From: Lagopus muta | Taxonomy: Eukaryota; Chordata; Aves; Galliformes; Phasianidae | Length of the DNA stretch: 64,000 nt | Assembly (NCBI RefSeq): GCF_023343835.1 | Contig: NC_064437.1 | Location: 13,977,001-14,041,000 of the forward strand | Direction of reading: 5' to 3' | In this document: positions 11,701-22,413 of the stretch, piece after piece | Numbering within the stretch: the first letter of the stretch is position 1 | How the letters are laid out: each line of letters begins with the position of its first letter | Position numbers and translations under genes: made by a program | Notes under the pieces: model-generated | What the model was told of the DNA's origin: nothing | Database searches by the model: none | The model's input: only the letters and a program-made list of their open reading frames with translations

Positions 11701-14700
11701 GCTAAATTCAACTTAGATTTGTCTAAAATCCCATTCCTTTTTGGCCTTGTTATGCAATATGAATTCATTAGCATGGTTTTATTATTGCATCTTTAAGAAC
11801 TGTATATTAAGGGCAACTTTTCCCTGCCTCAGTTTACCTCAGCCTGCTGAGTACTACAACAGCTCAGCAAATGAATTATGTGAAATGTACTCATCCCGCC
11901 ACCAGGGTGGGTCACCACCACCCTGAATTTTGTCTGGGAAATCTGGGAGCAGTTATATTTTTTCATGTCTGATTTTAATTGACTCCTGCATGCTGAAGCC
12001 TTTGGTCTCAGCCTTCTGCTGGGAGGATTAATATCTGCATAAATATACCTGAGAGAAAGGAAATTACTGGAGTTTTTCTCTGCATATCTCATTGTCTAGT
12101 ACCCATGCATCACATTCTCATTTTGGTCCCTGTTATTTCTATGCCTTACTGCTATATAAAACTTAGAGGGTACTCATCATGATAGAGTGTCTTGAAAGAC
12201 AGTGTCAAAATTAATTACAATGTAGATTATGTGATATTTATTGCTTCTGCTAAAGTTTGTTCTTCTACCACCAGGTCATTAGGAAGAAAGAAGGACATCT
12301 GTATGGATCTGAAATTATACTGGTGACAGGTGGACAGGACAATAGTACAGGCAGGTGCTTTTCCGAAGTGATTAATGGTGGATCAGTCATCCATACCATT
12401 ACTGTTGGGTCCTCAGCTGCTAAGGAAATCGAACACTTCTCCAAAGAGACAGGTAAGTACAGGAATAAACCATGACTCCAATCTGAAGATGCTGAGAAAA
12501 CTCCGATGAAGAAGGTGGTGTTTGTCCACAGGGAAGTGAGATGGCTGTCCTCCCTCCCTGGCACCACTGCAGTTCTGCGGTAACATTTGGTACATTTTGC
12601 GAATCAGAAGTAGCTCTTATGTCTTATGTAATATCTAATAGCTAAGTCTGTAATAAATCATGCTGTTTCAGGAGGATTTAAGTTTTTTGTCCCAGAAAGG
12701 CTGGACTTCAGTGACTTACTGGATGTTTTCTCTGGAATTATGTCCAGAAGTGGAGACACATTCCATCAATCTGTTCAGGTTTGTTTTATAGGTACAGTTA
12801 ATTATTCTGCTTATTGTTTTTTTAGATAAGATCAAAATGTATCACATGTATCTAGGTGTCCTGCTCCCTCTTTCCCGGTGACAATTTCACCAGCCTGATG
12901 TATAATCATCTGCTTGCAGGTTGAGCAAAGTGATGAGAAAATACAGTTGTGTTTACTCTAACTTCTTTTGTGTTACCTGGAAAACTGTAAAAGTTTCCCT
13001 GATTTCTACTGCATGCTAGAATATATCCAACTTTTTCTCTGCAGTTTGCAGAGATAATTACCACTTCAAGCAGGGCGCAGAATGTCATCTGGAAATTTGA
13101 TCATCCAAGAACATGATGAGGATGAAGTTCTGTCTGCATCAGGAATGTTTTTTATTGCTTTTCCTCATGGAGGAGCATATAGATGGAACTTTAAATACAT
13201 AAATCAGTCTTATTCAGGATGATGCTCTTTAATATCATCATTTTCAGCTGGGAAAGTAGTAATATCCTACATACCTCTGCATTTCTGGAATTCCATCCAG
13301 TAAAAATATAACATTAGTAGAAGGCCTAATTTTTCTGTCACTACTATGATTCTATGGAGCTGCCCCTAAATTGTGCTATTATGTAATTGAAGGGGAGAAT
13401 AGAGTCCCCAGTTATCAGAGGCTAATATTAGTGTACATCTTCATAACTTTTCAAGTCTATCAGATCTGATAGCTAAAATGGTAGACCAAGTCCTTCTTTG
13501 TAAGAATGTGTGATTTCCAGAACTGATAGAATAATTTTGTTCTTTCTGATAGATTGAAAGTGCTGCTGAAAGTGTTGCAGGGTACAGGCAACTCAGGAGG
13601 ACAGTGACTATTGATAGCACTGTGGGACGAGAAACCTTCTTTGTAGCCACGTGGCAAGCTGCTGAACCACCAGAAATCATCCTGATTGATCCGATCGGAA
13701 GAAGCTACACCATCAAGGACTTTGAATTAGATTCAGTATTCCACGTAGCTCGCCTCCAGATTCCAGGAACTGCAGAGGTACAACTCATTCTCTTTTTGTC
13801 TTTTAGCAATGGGAGGAACATCCTGAATCTACATTTCTTCCATTTCATCAATGTTAGGTTAATTAAAATCATTTTGTGGCTTGAGATAGAATTGCTCATC
13901 TACACCATGTGACTGCTGCTGTATCCCAAGCAGAAGTATCTGCTGTGTTCAAGAGAGCTACCTGAAGGTTTTGTCTGTATTGTCTTTATTACAATTTACA
14001 CTTGATTTACAACTTAACTGAAAATTTCTGAATACTAATCAGCAGCCAGTAAATGAATTTTCTCTCTTTTCTGTTCTAAGAAACAGATAACGTTTAACAT
14101 AGTAAGTTCATTTAAATTTACTGTATTGTGCATAGAAACTTCTCTCCATCATAAAAGCTCTGAAAACGTTTTTTTTCCACAGAATTTTATTCTTAATCTC
14201 CTGAATACTCCACAGAAGCTAAGGAAGTAAATTGAAATTGATGTTTGTGTTCTCACATGGAACGGCTGCCAAGAGTCAGAGGATAAAATCATAGAATGGC
14301 CTGGGTTGAAAAGGACCACAATGATCGAGTTTCAACCCCCCTGCTATGTGCAGGGTTACCAACCAGTAGACCAGGCTGCTCAGAGCCACATTCAGCCTGG
14401 AGGATAATTGGAAAGCACTTCTTTACTCTGATTTGTAAACATGAGTGCTTCCACTGACAAAATGCAGATACTTGTAGGGTTCTACCTCGCCTAAGTAGGC
14501 TGGCAGAATTTAAATAAGGACAAATTAAATTATCCAAAAGATTGTTATTTCATTTGAAAACATTTGGTTGGTTTTTTTTTCAGACAGGAGACTGGGCATA
14601 CACATTGATAAATGTTCACCTGGCTCCTCAAGTTCTTGCAATGACAGTAACTTCTCGAGCAGCAAATTCTACTCTACCCACTGTGTCTGTGAAAACCTAT

Positions 14701-17528
14701 ATGAGTAAAGATACAACTTACTATCCCAGTGCAATGGTTGTCTATGTACAGATTAGCCAAGGCTTTTCCCCTATTCTTGGGGCAAATGTGACTGCCATTT
14801 TCAGTTCAGAGAATGGAGATATGGTTTCCTTGGAACTTCTGGACAATGGAGCAGGTAACAAGACTCTAGGACTATAAATTCAGAAGTATCTATAAAATTA
14901 AATTAAATTACTCCTCTAAGTACTGTTTTCACTGAATACATCAGGATATAATGCTCTGAGGCAGAGTTTCTAATGTTCTATGGTAACACACACAAGTGTG
15001 TGTTCTTGTTGAATTTATCTCTAGATAAGCTTTTGTTCAGAACAGGATTTATATGCATGAATTAAATGCACAGACACGTTCCAATAAGTTCATTAGTTAT
15101 CAGTTGTCATTCCAGCTGATTGAACTGATGATGTTCAGCACATTGGAAGATGTGGTCTTTAAATCTCAGTAAATTAGAAAGCTGTTAGTAAGGTGAAGTT
15201 TAAACATTTCCAGGCAGAAGTTGCAGGCCCTATGCTCTATTGCCTCTTAATAGTCGTCAAGAAAAGGTGTGAAACTCCCAAAGGTGTTAGAATTTAGTAA
15301 TGTTTAGTAACTCACACATTTGCTTTGCATAAATTATTATGGTTAGTTAAACTTACTGCAAGGTAACACAATCTTAACTGCACAGACCATCATGTTGCTA
15401 GAAAGGATTTTTGAACAGAGTAGGTAGTTATGAACTTTTGGAGCAACTTAGATTTGTTGTTTCTGCATTAAATTTCACAACTGAAAACAATCAGAAGATT
15501 ATAGTAATGAATACTCTCTGGTTTGCATCACCTTGGGGGTAAGTCCCTAAGTGAGAATACTTTCTGGGAATGCACATTGAGCACTTGAGAAGTGCAGGTC
15601 CTCTGTCTCCCCTGAATTCCTGGGCACTCTCCCAGAACGCAGCTTGAGTGCACCTGTGGCAACTGGTGAAATAAGATGATTTTCCTAAGTTAGCTTTTTC
15701 TTCAGCTAACGTTCAGTACAAGGAATACATCTTAACTTCAGATCAATTTAACATGCAACCAAAGGTAGAAGAGCTGCACAGATTGCCTATCAGAGAAGAG
15801 TTTACCTATTTTTAAACTCTACTTTCTATGTATGAATATAGAAAGCACAAAAACTCACATCCATTATTATTTGAAGTCAATTTATATCTCTCTTCTACTA
15901 GGTTCTGACATTATTAAGAATGATGGCATCTATTCCAAGTACTTGTTTTCTTTCTCTGGGAATGGAAGATACAGCCTAAAAGTTCATGTCCAAGCTAACA
16001 GGACTACCGTGCCACAGACTGCAATGCCATGGAGTCATGCCATGTATATACCAGGTTATGTAGAAAATGGTAAGATGAAGTAGTGCAGAGAAAAAAAATA
16101 AAGCTTCATTGCAGGACCTGAAGATGTCCATCCCTTTGAAGATACTAAGAGCAGGCATTATGATGACAGCTCTACCCCAGTAAAATACTGAAAGCAGACT
16201 TCAAACAACTATAATGGGACAGTATCTATGTAATGTAGATAAATAGGATTTGGTTTTTGTCTCTGAAGAAACTATCCATAGGTTTAGTCTGTAGATGACT
16301 CTATTCAGTCATCTCAAATAAAGAATGGTTAAAATATTAGGAGATCAAACTCTCCTGTTTATATTATAAAAAGCAACACTTACTTCAAGTTCATATTACC
16401 TTTCTTAGTAGCATTCTTGAAACTACAAAGAAATAGACAATGCCCTTGAAATGATCTTAAATGAAGTGGATGGTATTTTTGTGTTTAAAACAGTATAGGT
16501 GAAGTTCAGGTAGTTTGTGGAACACAATAATACTCAAACAGTTAAGATTAATAAGCATTTTTTAATCTTGTAGGTAAACTCAAGATGAACCCATCAAGAC
16601 CCCCAGCTATTAAAAATAATATTCAGGTCAGAAGAGGAGGTTTTTCTAGAACAGCTGTGGGAGACTCTTTCACAGTATCTGCAGTTCCAATAGCACCTTA
16701 TGTTGATGTTTTTCCACCATGTAAAATTATTGACCTTGATGCCAGAATGGAAGATGATAAAGTCATTCTATCATGGACTGCACCAGGAGATGATTTTGAC
16801 GAAGGCCAAGGTACGTTCGTTGGCTTGCTAGCCTGCCTCCTGCCCAAGTTGAAATATTTGTAGTGGAGTTTTGTCTCACTTACGTCAATGGAAATTTCAT
16901 TAAAAGCTACTGTGGTTCCAGGGCTCTATTCATGCTCTGTGAAATGCTGTGTTAATTATTCCAGTGGTGAACTGGCTTGTGAGGATGGTATTAGGTAATC
17001 AGTATCTTAGAAGTATTTTGAAAGGGGAGTATTTTAAAACAGATATGAGGTTGGAATGATAGCTAACAAACAGATGACAATATCTTAATATTTGTATTTT
17101 CAGCCACAAGTTATGAAATCAGAACAAGTGAGACTCCTCTGGAATTAAGAGACAGCTTCTATAACACTACATTTGTGAATACTTCCACTCTATCACCTCA
17201 GCGTGCTGGCTGCACAGAAATATTTGTGTTTAAACCAGAAGCTTTTACAACAGGGAACATAACCGTAATCTATGTTGCAATACGTGCTGTGGATGAAGTT
17301 TTTCTTCGCTCTGAGCTATCTAATATTGCACAAGCAGTAATGTTTATTCCTCCAATGGCATATACCCCTTCTAATTTGAAGTTTGGTGTTTCAACAATAT
17401 TGTTACTATTCTTTGTATTATTAACAGCAGTGTGTCTAACAGTAAGTACAAGCCTTTGTTTAGTAAAGAAAAAGAAGAAAAAGAATCTTTCAGAAAATAC
17501 AGCTAAGCTGCTTCAACATAAAGTGTAA
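5474..17528 (+). CDS. CLCA2: CLCA2 orthologue, calcium-activated chloride channel regulator 2 (14 coding exons, 930 aa)
   Basis: Spliced CDS: 5474-5632, 5797-5934, 8333-8483, 8784-8892, 9754-9922, 10194-10421, 11052-11279, 12275-12452, 12672-12778, 13553-13777, 14584-14854, 15902-16069, 16574-16810 and 17104-17528 (2793 nt). All introns are GT/AG. The protein starts with a signal peptide (about 1-22). A CLCA N-domain follows, with HEWAH at 155-159 and Asp166/Glu167 downstream, the metzincin-like arrangement of the family. A VWA domain lies at about 304-480, a fibronectin-III-like region starts near 755, and one membrane segment (about 883-910) precedes a tail beginning with six lysines. CLCA proteins are secretory or cell-surface proteins that modulate calcium-activated chloride conductance and adhesion; they are not thought to be channels themselves. 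Segments such as [22 protein letters not shown] and SNIAQA, the length (human about 943 aa) and the membrane anchor identify CLCA2 rather than CLCA1/4. The VWA metal site is degenerate: DVSKT at 311-315 and Gly413 where an Asp is expected. The start is the first ATG in its frame within the CpG-rich exon. Confidence 0.95.
5797..5934 (+). CDS. CLCA2: CLCA2 coding exon 2
   Basis: Residues 54-99, phase 0 at both ends (gccag| acceptor, AAG|gtaaga donor). It encodes the conserved start of the CLCA N-domain, EMITEASSYLFNATKGR and KILIPPTWK, with one N-glycosylation sequon (NAT). Confidence 0.96.
6441..6480 (-). mobile_element. Short CR1 3' end fragment, antisense
   Basis: About 40 bp resembling the antisense CR1 terminus (gaatggcttgggttggaaga, then ggtcttaaagatcatctagt). 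It lies in CLCA2 intron 2 and is too short to class further. Confidence 0.55.
6822..6925. repeat. AT-rich low-complexity tract
   Basis: A run dominated by TA, ATAT and A-rich blocks immediately left of the mariner-type element; a similar AT-rich patch follows at 7481-7520. The original locus was probably one AT-rich region with many TA targets. Confidence 0.7.
6926..7480. mobile_element. Short mariner-type DNA transposon (Galluhop/Mariner1_GG-like), 555 bp
   Basis: The left end (ggttgctccaaaagcaatgg, then ctcct) and the inverted right end (aggaggcattactttccaag) form imperfect terminal inverted repeats of about 28 bp. The element is flanked by TA dinucleotides at 6924-6925 and 7481-7482, the mariner target duplication. 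The ends resemble the chicken Galluhop family as I remember it. At 555 bp it is about half the length of a transposase-coding copy and carries no intact transposase frame, so it is a deleted, non-autonomous copy. It lies in CLCA2 intron 2. Confidence 0.75.
8333..8483 (+). CDS. CLCA2: CLCA2 coding exon 3
   Basis: Residues 100-149 plus one base. It carries the family signatures HGDDPYTLQ and [11 protein letters not shown]. The intron before it (5935-8332) is the longest of the gene and contains the mariner-type element and AT-rich DNA. Confidence 0.95.
8784..8892 (+). CDS. CLCA2: CLCA2 coding exon 4 (HEXXH exon)
   Basis: Residues 150-185 plus two bases. It holds the putative zinc-binding motif HEWAH (155-159) followed by LRWGVFDEY with Asp166/Glu167. 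In the family this domain is linked to self-cleavage of the precursor. The paralogue exon at 29217 has the same 109-nt length. Confidence 0.96.
9754..9922 (+). CDS. CLCA2: CLCA2 coding exon 5
   Basis: Residues 186-242, completing the split Arg codon and ending in phase 0. It is Cys-rich (RCSSDLTG, CEKNSC, GCAFI) and ends with SIMYMQSLSS, a conserved CLCA stretch. It has one sequon (NQT). Confidence 0.95.
10194..10421 (+). CDS. CLCA2: CLCA2 coding exon 6 (start of VWA)
   Basis: Residues 243-318, phase 0 at both ends. It begins VAEFCNEHNHNREAPN and ends with VICLVLDVSKTIAG. The MIDAS core reads D-x-S-x-T (311-315) instead of D-x-S-x-S. Confidence 0.95.
11052..11279 (+). CDS. CLCA2: CLCA2 coding exon 7 (VWA)
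   Basis: Residues 319-394. It carries HQAAELYLLQIVE, YVGIVTFSDKG and the loop GGKRANVCAG. The loop lacks the Thr found at the MIDAS position in the paralogue (GGTKICAG). Confidence 0.93.
12275..12452 (+). CDS. CLCA2: CLCA2 coding exon 8 (VWA)
   Basis: Residues 395-453 plus one base. It contains GSEIILVTGGQDN, where Gly413 replaces the MIDAS Asp of LLTDGEDN-type CLCAs, and then VIHTITVGSSAA. The length (178 nt) is identical to the paralogue exon. Confidence 0.94.
12672..12778 (+). CDS. CLCA2: CLCA2 coding exon 9 (end of VWA)
   Basis: Residues 454-489, ending CAG|gtttgt. It encodes GGFKFFVPE and DVFSGIMSRSGDTF, the last VWA helix region. The length (107 nt) is identical in the paralogue. Confidence 0.94.
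13553..13777 (+). CDS. CLCA2: CLCA2 coding exon 10
   Basis: Residues 490-564 in phase 0. It encodes RRTVTIDSTVGRETFF and PPEIILIDPIGRSY, and ends IPGTAE. This is the post-VWA beta-rich region of CLCA proteins. Confidence 0.95.
14287..14402 (-). mobile_element. CR1 3' end fragment, antisense, in CLCA2 intron 10
   Basis: Begins atcatagaatggcctgggtt and runs through ggttaccaaccagtagacca. This is a typical short antisense CR1 terminus. Confidence 0.85.
14584..14854 (+). CDS. CLCA2: CLCA2 coding exon 11
   Basis: Residues 565-654 plus one base. It encodes TGDWAYTL, MTVTSRAANST and the run ending LLDNGAG. The acceptor has a strong T-tract ending cag. Confidence 0.96.
15902..16069 (+). CDS. CLCA2: CLCA2 coding exon 12
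   Basis: Residues 655-710 plus one base. It encodes IIKNDGIYSKY, GNGRYSLKVHV and AMYIPGYVENG, all standard CLCA signatures. Confidence 0.96.
16574..16810 (+). CDS. CLCA2: CLCA2 coding exon 13 (FnIII-like start)
   Basis: Residues 711-789 plus one base. It encodes GFSRTAVGDSF, FPPCKIIDLDA and ILSWTAPGDDFDEGQ, the first strands of the fibronectin-III-like domain. Confidence 0.95.
17104..17528 (+). CDS. CLCA2: CLCA2 coding exon 14 (terminal, membrane anchor)
   Basis: Residues 790-930 and the TAA stop. It encodes ATSYEIRTSE, IYVAIRAVDE and SNIAQAVMFIPP. A hydrophobic segment (about 883-910) and a 20-residue cytoplasmic tail starting with six Lys follow. Confidence 0.95.
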
Positions 17529-17594
17529 GCTTGTCAGAGCTCTGGGTACTTTAAAACATTTTACTGCTTAGACTTGTAAAAGTAAATATCCTAC

Positions 17595-17600
17595 AATAAA
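17595..17600 (+). terminator. CLCA2: Putative CLCA2 polyadenylation signal
   Basis: AATAAA, 67 nt after the CLCA2 stop codon. A second candidate (ATTAAA) lies near 18363, so the 3'UTR may be longer. Confidence 0.5.
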
Positions 17601-20600
17601 CAGAGTGAACTATCAGATTCCAGATATTATGAAGACATAATGACTTAATACCTGCATATTGTCTATGAATTTTATCATGGAAGATTGAATGACAGTAAAT
17701 CAGGTATAGGCTGATAGCTTTGTACTGCAAATATGCAATATCTGTGTACAGTCTTAACGCTGTGCAGTGTCATGGCCTATTCTTACTGTGTGGTGGAAAA
17801 GTTTAAATTGAGAGAGATACTGAAGATACTGTTCCTTTTTAAAAAACAGATGACAAGCAAAACTAAGCAGTGTGAGTTGTGTTTATGTTTCTGTAAGTGC
17901 ATATGCCATTCAGCTTCTAGTTGGGGAATTCCCAGGGAGGAGGAAATTGTGATCGTAGGGTGGGGGAGAAAATTCTGCAACAAGACAGAAGTAATCTTTG
18001 TCCTGACCCAACTAAAGACAAAAGAATGTTTACTAAAAGCCAGAGCAGAAGGAAGGAGACCAGTTGGGGCACTTTGCTTTCAGCTCTCTGACATGTCATG
18101 TCTGGAGAAAAACTGTACAGTCTGCAATGGTTCCAGTACGTTTCTGCCACCTGTATCCTTAAACAAGCAAACACAGAGAATGGCTTTCTACCCTAAAGAT
18201 GGATCTCTGCTATAAAAAATCTCATTAGAACTTTTCTTCCCTGTTGTTACTGCTCCCCTTGTTTAGAAGGGTTTAGAAGGCTGAAAAGTGCTTATTAGTA
18301 ACACATTGTGTTGCTTTGAGTTTACTGTGTCCTTCAAGGAACTTTTTCTGATCCTATAAAGACATTAAAGTTATTCTTTTATTTTTGTCACATCAGTGTA
18401 TATGTAAATGTATGTGAATGTTGGTGTATGTGCACATATGTGTGTATGTGAATATTTGTGTACGTGCACATATGTGTGCATGTGTTGCGGAGGCTTACTT
18501 TTTTCCCGTAATGAGATTGCAAATATAATGATTATGACTCAAAGCCATATCTAAAGATAAGACAGGGCAATATCTTATGGACGGACTGAGTCAGTTTGTA
18601 CTCCACTACCTCAGAGAGATAAAAGAACTGAAGAAACTCTAGAATATGTTGTGTTAGATTTGCATTGTTTCTTTGAAATGAATTGGATACGTACAACAAA
18701 GTCAGCTAGGTTCTCTGATGCAGGGAGGATCTTTTCCTCAAAGAATACAGTATAGGTGCAGTGTAAAGAGCATTTCAGAGCAGGTGCAAACTTAAAGAGC
18801 TTGCATTGCATTGCTAAAATTTGACATTTACATGTCATTGCCACCACCTCCTCATTGCACCTCTGTGGGGTGACAACTGCTGCTGCTGCACCCAGAGAGG
18901 AGCCAGTTTTGTAGCAGCCGCAGTTGGAAATAACTCAGTACACCCTGCTGAGAAATAGAAGTGAGGTTGCTGTTTGGTACTTTAGCTCTTTGGTGATAAT
19001 ATACATTGGAAAGAGAAAAGCACAGAAGCCCATGGAAAGAGAAAGATGAGGAAGGGAATTTTGGCATGGGAACGATCCTTGTTAAATCTATCCAAAGTGA
19101 AGAACTTAGGGCAGATCTCTCTGTGAAAGAGACAGGATCATAGGGTCAATTGAAGATCGAAGGGTATAAGCAGGAAGTCACTGGAGCTAAACAGCATTCC
19201 TGCCCATTCCCAATCCTTTTATAGTTGAGTCTAAATCCAGGGACAGGTTTTTGGAGATTTAAATAGTTCCGTTCCTGATGTAGGAGGTGAAGGAGCAAAA
19301 CTGCTGTGTTATCCAATGAATGTAGGATAGGCGGTAGGTAAGATAGAATAAAAAAACAGGAAGAGAAGCAGTGAGGGTGACACAGGGCAGTGTTTCTGTG
19401 GGCTCTGGTCTGACAGAAGATGGTGCTGCATGGGGAGGACAGGCCTGGCTCTGCAGGCCGTCCCACTGCATGGCCACCGCCTTCCTTCAGCTGCCACCAA
19501 GTGACCTGGGTAAACCTGATGACTTTTCTGAGTCAGCTGAAACCTCTTCTATGTTTCCAGCACAACATACGGAAAGTGGCCCTGCATTATATTGGCTCAC
19601 ACTCCTTTGTGAAATCTTGCCCTTGGAAGAGAGTCAAACATTACAGATTGCTTCTGAGATTGTGTGTTTTGCCCTTTGAGATCATTTCACCTTCTTGCTG
19701 ATTGAACCAGGAAAGGAGAGAGGTTCATCACTGAAAAAAATGGAAGAAACATACTTTTCCCTTGGATCAAGGTAAAAGACAAGAATAAAACAAGCACAAT
19801 TTTTATAATGATCAAAATCCAATGAGTAAACAGGAACAAACAGATGAGCAAACAAAACCACCACCACCGAATACAACACCCAAGCAGGAACAGAAAGTAT
19901 GGGATAAGCACATCAAAATGACAGAAATAAATACTTCTTAGGCTTCACGTAGCCAGAAAATGGCTGATTTTAATTACTATACAGCAATATGGTTTTGACA
20001 ATGGAGAAATTACTACAGATGTTAACTGCTTGCTCCATAATGAAAGAAAAATCTGAAACTGAAATGCTTTTTAGTTTTGAATATCAGTTTTATTCTTTTG
20101 TACATGACAGCAGAACAGAGCTGCAGAGGGAGTGACAGGTTCAAGGCGTCAAGGGAGTCCTAAGAATTACAGAACAGTAACTAAGTGCATTGTGTCTTCT
20201 CAAGATATCTTAATAGCTATCTCTCAGTGGTGATGACGCATGACTGTTGTCATGTCAGCTTTTTTTGATTTTTGTGGCATCTGGCAAAACTTCAAGAAGT
20301 GATCAAGTGAAGAAGTATTTGAAGAGTTCTGCCTTCCTTTACGGACTGCTCCTGGAGTGCATTGATTACTGCTATGAAGACTATAAAAAGGTGCATGACT
20401 ACACTTACTAGGTCAAGTCCAATTATGTGTTTCCTTGTCTGCCATCCCATGTTATTACTTGGTTTGGACTTACGGAAAGAGTTTGTAATGTTTACAACTA
20501 AATAACAGGAACAATTTTCTTCAGGAACTAAACAAGCTCAACCAGATTGTTAAGCTTAGGAAGTGATCTGAAGTAGTCTGGTGTTCAAATAAAAAATATT

Positions 20601-20994
20601 ACCCAAATGAAGCCAGTTGGAAGGGCTAATAAGGAGTTAGAAAGTTAGGAAGAGATGGGAAAACATACTGGGAGCAGGAAGAACATTTTGACTGTTTTCC
20701 AGTATCTCAATCCTATGTTTTGCAGGTGCGCAAAGCAGACTTGATCTTGGCATTCCACAGTTAAGGGCTGTGGAGGCTGTGGAGGGAGAGGCTGTAGGAT
20801 GACTGCAGATAAAGGTGTTTATGCGATGGCCAGGGCATTTGAATCAATAGGTGCATTCAGGGTTTTGATGAAAGAAAGTTGTAATAAAGACAGCAGGTAA
20901 GTAAACATGTAAAAGGTACTCATAAAAAGTAAAGATTATAAAAAGAAGACTGAGAAAGAACAACTGTAGTGTTATCTCACCTTAAAAGGGAGAA
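17601..20994. other. Intergenic DNA between CLCA2 and the long CR1
   Basis: No gene was recognised. It contains a 10-bp duplication (gtttagaagg twice, about 18264-18283) and a GT-rich tract. Frames of up to 160 codons (17733-18215) show no recognisable motif or Kozak context and are probably chance. Confidence 0.4.
18390..18485. repeat. Imperfect (TG)n-rich alternating purine-pyrimidine tract
   Basis: Repeated gtgtatgtg, gtgcacatatgtg and similar units over about 95 bp, including a diverged internal duplication of about 40 bp (gtgcacatatgtgtg occurs twice). Confidence 0.75.
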
Positions 20995-22413
20995 GTCTTC
21001 AAAAAAGGTCTTCAAAAAAGGCAAGAAGGAAGACCCAGGCAATTATAGGCCAGTCAGCCTCACCTCTGTCCCTGGAAAGGTGATGGAACAGCTTGTACTG
21101 GATGTCATCTCCAGACAACTGGAAGAAGAGGAGGTTATCAGGAGTAGTCAGCACGGGTTCACAAGGGGGAGGTCGTGCTTGACCAACCTGGTAGCCTTCT
21201 ATGATGTTGTCTCTGGCTGGGTGGATAGGGGGAGAGCAGTGGATGTAGTCTACCTTGATTTCAGCAAGGCATTTGATACTGTCCCCCATGACGTCCTTAT
21301 AACAAAGCTGAGGAAGTGTGGGATAGATGAGTGGACAGTGAGGTGGGTTGAGAACTGGCTGACTGGCAGAGCACAGAGGGTCGTTGTTGGTGGTGCAGAG
21401 TCCGGTTGGAGGCCTGTAACTAGCGGTGTTCCTCAGGGGTCTGTGCTGGGTCCGGTCTTGTTCAACATCTTCATCAATGACCTTGATGAGGGGATAATGG
21501 CCACCCTCAGCAAGTTTGCCGATGATACGAAGTTGGGAGGATTGGCTGACACGCCTGAAGGCTGTGCTGCCATTCAGCAAGACCTGGATAGGCTGGAGAG
21601 CTGGGCAGAAAGAAACCGGATGAGGTTTAACAAAAGCAAGTGTAGAGTCTTGCATCTGGGGAGGAATAATTGCATGCACCAGTACAGGTTGGGGGATGAC
21701 CTGCTGGAGGGGAGCTCTGCGGAAAGGGACCTGGGTGTCCTGGTGGATGACAGGTTGGCCATGAGCCAGCAGTGTGCCCTTGTGGCCAAAAAGGCCAATG
21801 GCTTACTGGGGTGCATTAAAAAGAGCGTGGCCAGCAGGTCAAAGGAGGTGATCCTCCCCCTCTACTCTGCCCTGGTAAGACCTCATCTGGAGTACTGCGT
21901 CCAGTTCTGGGCTCCCCAGTACAAAAAAGACAGGGATCTCTTGGAAAGAGTCCAGCGGAGGGCCACGAAAATGGTGAAGGGCCTGGAGCATCTCTCCTAT
22001 GAGGAAAGGCTGAGTGAACTGGGTCTGTTTAGCCTTGAGAAAAGGAGACTGAGAGGGGACCTGATCCAGGTCTATAAATATCTAAGGTGTGGGGGGCAGA
22101 ATGGCGAGGCCGGACTCTTTTCAGTGGTGAGTGGAGACAGGACAAGGGGAAACGGCTGGAAACTGCAGCATAGGAAGTTCCGCACAAACATGCACAAGAA
22201 CTTCTTTACAGTGAGGTGACGGAGCACTGGAACAGGCTGCCCAGGGAGGTGGTGGAGTCTCCTTCTCTGGAGATGTTCAAGACCTGCCTGGATGCCTACC
22301 TGTGCGACCTACTGTAGGGAACCTGCTTTGGCAGGGGGGTTGGACTCGATGATCTCTGGAGGTCCCTTCCAACCCCTACAATTCTGTGATTCTGTGATTC
22401 TGTGATTCTGTGA
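20995..22413 (+). mobile_element. CR1 LINE retrotransposon, 5'-truncated, with near-intact RT C-terminal frame
   Basis: An open frame (20969-22219, 416 codons) encodes the CR1 ORF2 reverse transcriptase. It has [31 protein letters not shown] and the catalytic FADDTK, then the C-terminal RT-adjacent part ([20 protein letters not shown]). The frame breaks at about 22215, where GTGAGG is followed by TGA; compared with CR1 copies one G appears lost, so the last 30-odd codons are out of frame. The element ends in four ATTCTGTG units (22381-22413). It lies in the same orientation as the genes but is intergenic. It lacks ORF1 and the endonuclease, so it cannot be autonomous. Confidence 0.93.

Noticed and set aside
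17733-18215. 160-codon frame after CLCA2
   Set aside because: It lies in the likely 3'UTR or flank and has no homology or domain I recognise. It contains Cys-rich parts by chance.
20999-21679. 226-codon minus-strand frame
   Set aside because: It is the antisense shadow of the CR1 reverse-transcriptase frame.
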